Origin: DATKEG01 sp035544515
GTDB lineage: Bacteria; Acidobacteriota; Vicinamibacteria; Fen-336
NCBI GenBank assembly: GCA_035544515.1
Contig: DATKEG010000047.1
Coordinates: 1 to 50,741, forward strand
Direction of reading: 5' to 3'
Length of the DNA: 50,741 bases
Below the pieces are notes generated by a model that did not search any database, was not told the origin of the DNA, and saw only the letters and a list, made by a program, of their open reading frames with translations. Positions 49,956 to 50,741 of the stretch are shown here, piece by piece. The stretch's first letter is position 1; every line of letters starts with the position of its first letter. A program made the position numbers and the translations under genes.

Positions 49956-50741
49956 TCAGCGGGGGCGGATGATCGCCTTGACCACCGCGAGCGCCTCCAT
50001 GTCCTCGAGCGCGCGGCCCGCGTCCTCCAGCCGGTACTCGCGCGTGACCAGTTCGCGCCAGCGGAACCGGTCGCGGTGGCGCGCCATCAGGCCCAGCGCG
50101 CGGTGGAGGTGCGTGTACTCGTAACCCCAGCAGCCGAGCACCGTGGCGTGCGGGCGGTTGACGTGCGCGTGGGGGTTGAGGCTCACCTCGCCCGCGTCGG
50201 TGTACTGCCCGACCACCACGTAGCGGCCCGCGTCGCGCACCATCTCGAGGCCCTCGCGCAGGGCTTGCGGGTTCCCGCTGGCCTCGATCACGACGTCGGC
50301 GCCGCGCCCGGCCGTGCGCTCGCGCACCCAGCGCACGCGCGCGGCGGGGTCGCTCACCGCGGCGATGTCGAGCACGTCGTCCGCGCCCAGCCGCCGCGCA
50401 GCGAGAAGGCGCGCCGCGGGCGCGCCGGCCACGAAGACCGCCTGCGCCCCCGAGAGCAGGGCGAAGATCGCGGCGTTGAGGCCCACGGGGCCGCTGCCCT
50501 GCACCACGACGGTGTCGCCCAGGGCCACGCCCGCGCGCTCGACGGCGTGGAACCCCGTCGGCAGGCCGCACCCGCCGCCCATGAAGTCGGCGGCGTCGAG
50601 CTCCGCGGACAGGGGCAGGACGCGCACGCCCGGACGGATCTCGATCCGCTCGGCCCAACCGCCGAGCAGGCCCTCGTCGGCGGAGGTCGTGATGCCGTAC
50701 ACCCTCCGCTGCGGGCACCGGGTGCCCGCGCGCGCGACCAG
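49956..50741 (-). CDS. zinc-type alcohol dehydrogenase family (MDR) protein, N-terminus outside window
   Basis: At least 261 residues; the frame is open to the last base of the window, so the N-terminal catalytic domain start is missing. The visible part has the MDR cofactor-binding domain: MGGGCGLPTGFHAVERAGVA, Rossmann motif VVQGSGPVGLNAAIFALLSG, GADVVIEASGNPQALREGL and GRYVVVGQYTD. The end RALEDMEALAVVKAIIRPR is typical of the family. The zinc-ligand region lies mostly outside. A GTG at 50702 is in frame but would delete essential structure. Substrate unknown. Confidence 0.85.
   Translation of the reverse strand: MVARAGTRCPQRRVYGITTSADEGLLGGWAERIEIRPGVRVLPLSAELDAADFMGGGCGLPTGFHAVERAGVALGDTVVVQGSGPVGLNAAIFALLSGAQAVFVAGAPAARLLAARRLGADDVLDIAAVSDPAARVRWVRERTAGRGADVVIEASGNPQALREGLEMVRDAGRYVVVGQYTDAGEVSLNPHAHVNRPHATVLGCWGYEYTHLHRALGLMARHRDRFRWRELVTREYRLEDAGRALEDMEALAVVKAIIRPR

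Overview
The window is about 50.7 kb of high-GC bacterial chromosome, roughly 70% G+C by eye, with strong G/C third-position bias. It codes densely on both strands. Many neighbours overlap by 1-8 bases, and GTG and TTG starts are common. Lipoprotein signals, Tat signals, Sec signals and several outer-membrane beta-barrels show a Gram-negative cell. The gene mix (transmembrane Ser/Thr kinase, Npt1/Npt2-type carrier, AGPS-like ether-lipid enzyme, sigma-54 two-component system, small secreted proteins of unknown function) is typical of Acidobacteriota or related soil and sediment lineages. That placement is inference: there is no rRNA or other taxonomic marker here. I see no tRNA, rRNA, CRISPR array, prophage or insertion sequence.

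Layout. 1-4.1 kb: end of a CPBP membrane protease, a secreted subtilase, a HEAT-repeat lipoprotein, a GNAT acetyltransferase, a small lipoprotein and a small beta-barrel. 4.1-7.7 kb (minus): the phoH-ybeY-corC-era housekeeping operon. 7.9-11.9 kb: an alkaline-phosphatase-fold enzyme, a PHP-domain protein, a creatininase-family protein and an unsecreted sugar-binding-fold protein. 12-15.2 kb: an AGPS-like flavoenzyme coupled to an FAD glycerol-3-phosphate dehydrogenase. 15.2-20.3 kb (minus): gamma-carbonic anhydrase, hisS and aspS, then the remnant of a VOC-family gene, a small anchored protein and, on its own promoter, an alpha/beta hydrolase.

20.3-28.3 kb is the most striking part. A porin-like barrel, a cupredoxin, a sensor kinase and a sigma-54 response regulator are followed by a 315-bp non-coding gap. 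That gap holds a 14-bp palindrome and a good sigma-54 promoter. Behind it lie an exported CuA-type cupredoxin, a beta-barrel, a Tat lipoprotein with an unrecognised His-rich domain, a di-haem cytochrome c and a second copy of the His-rich domain, closed by a hairpin. I read this as a self-regulated copper/haem electron-transfer module.

28.4-34.1 kb: P5C dehydrogenase, a membrane Ser/Thr kinase, a secreted unknown protein and a convergent M61-like metallopeptidase whose C-terminus runs 282 bp into its neighbour. 34.1-40.0 kb: a tight operon of an Omp85-type barrel, an exported protein with HipA/FAM20-like kinase residues, an ADP/ATP-carrier-family transporter and a Ppx/GppA phosphatase. This is the second candidate for an undescribed system.

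40.0-50.7 kb is mostly minus: PhoX-like phosphatase, LOR/SDH-type ornithine cyclodeaminase, dCTP deaminase, two plus-strand membrane proteins, an SGNH hydrolase, a DUF2905 protein, ndk, sucD, sucC, an FKBP lipoprotein and an MDR dehydrogenase cut by the window edge. Three plus-strand genes have a -10 box ending exactly six bases before the start codon, which suggests leaderless mRNAs.
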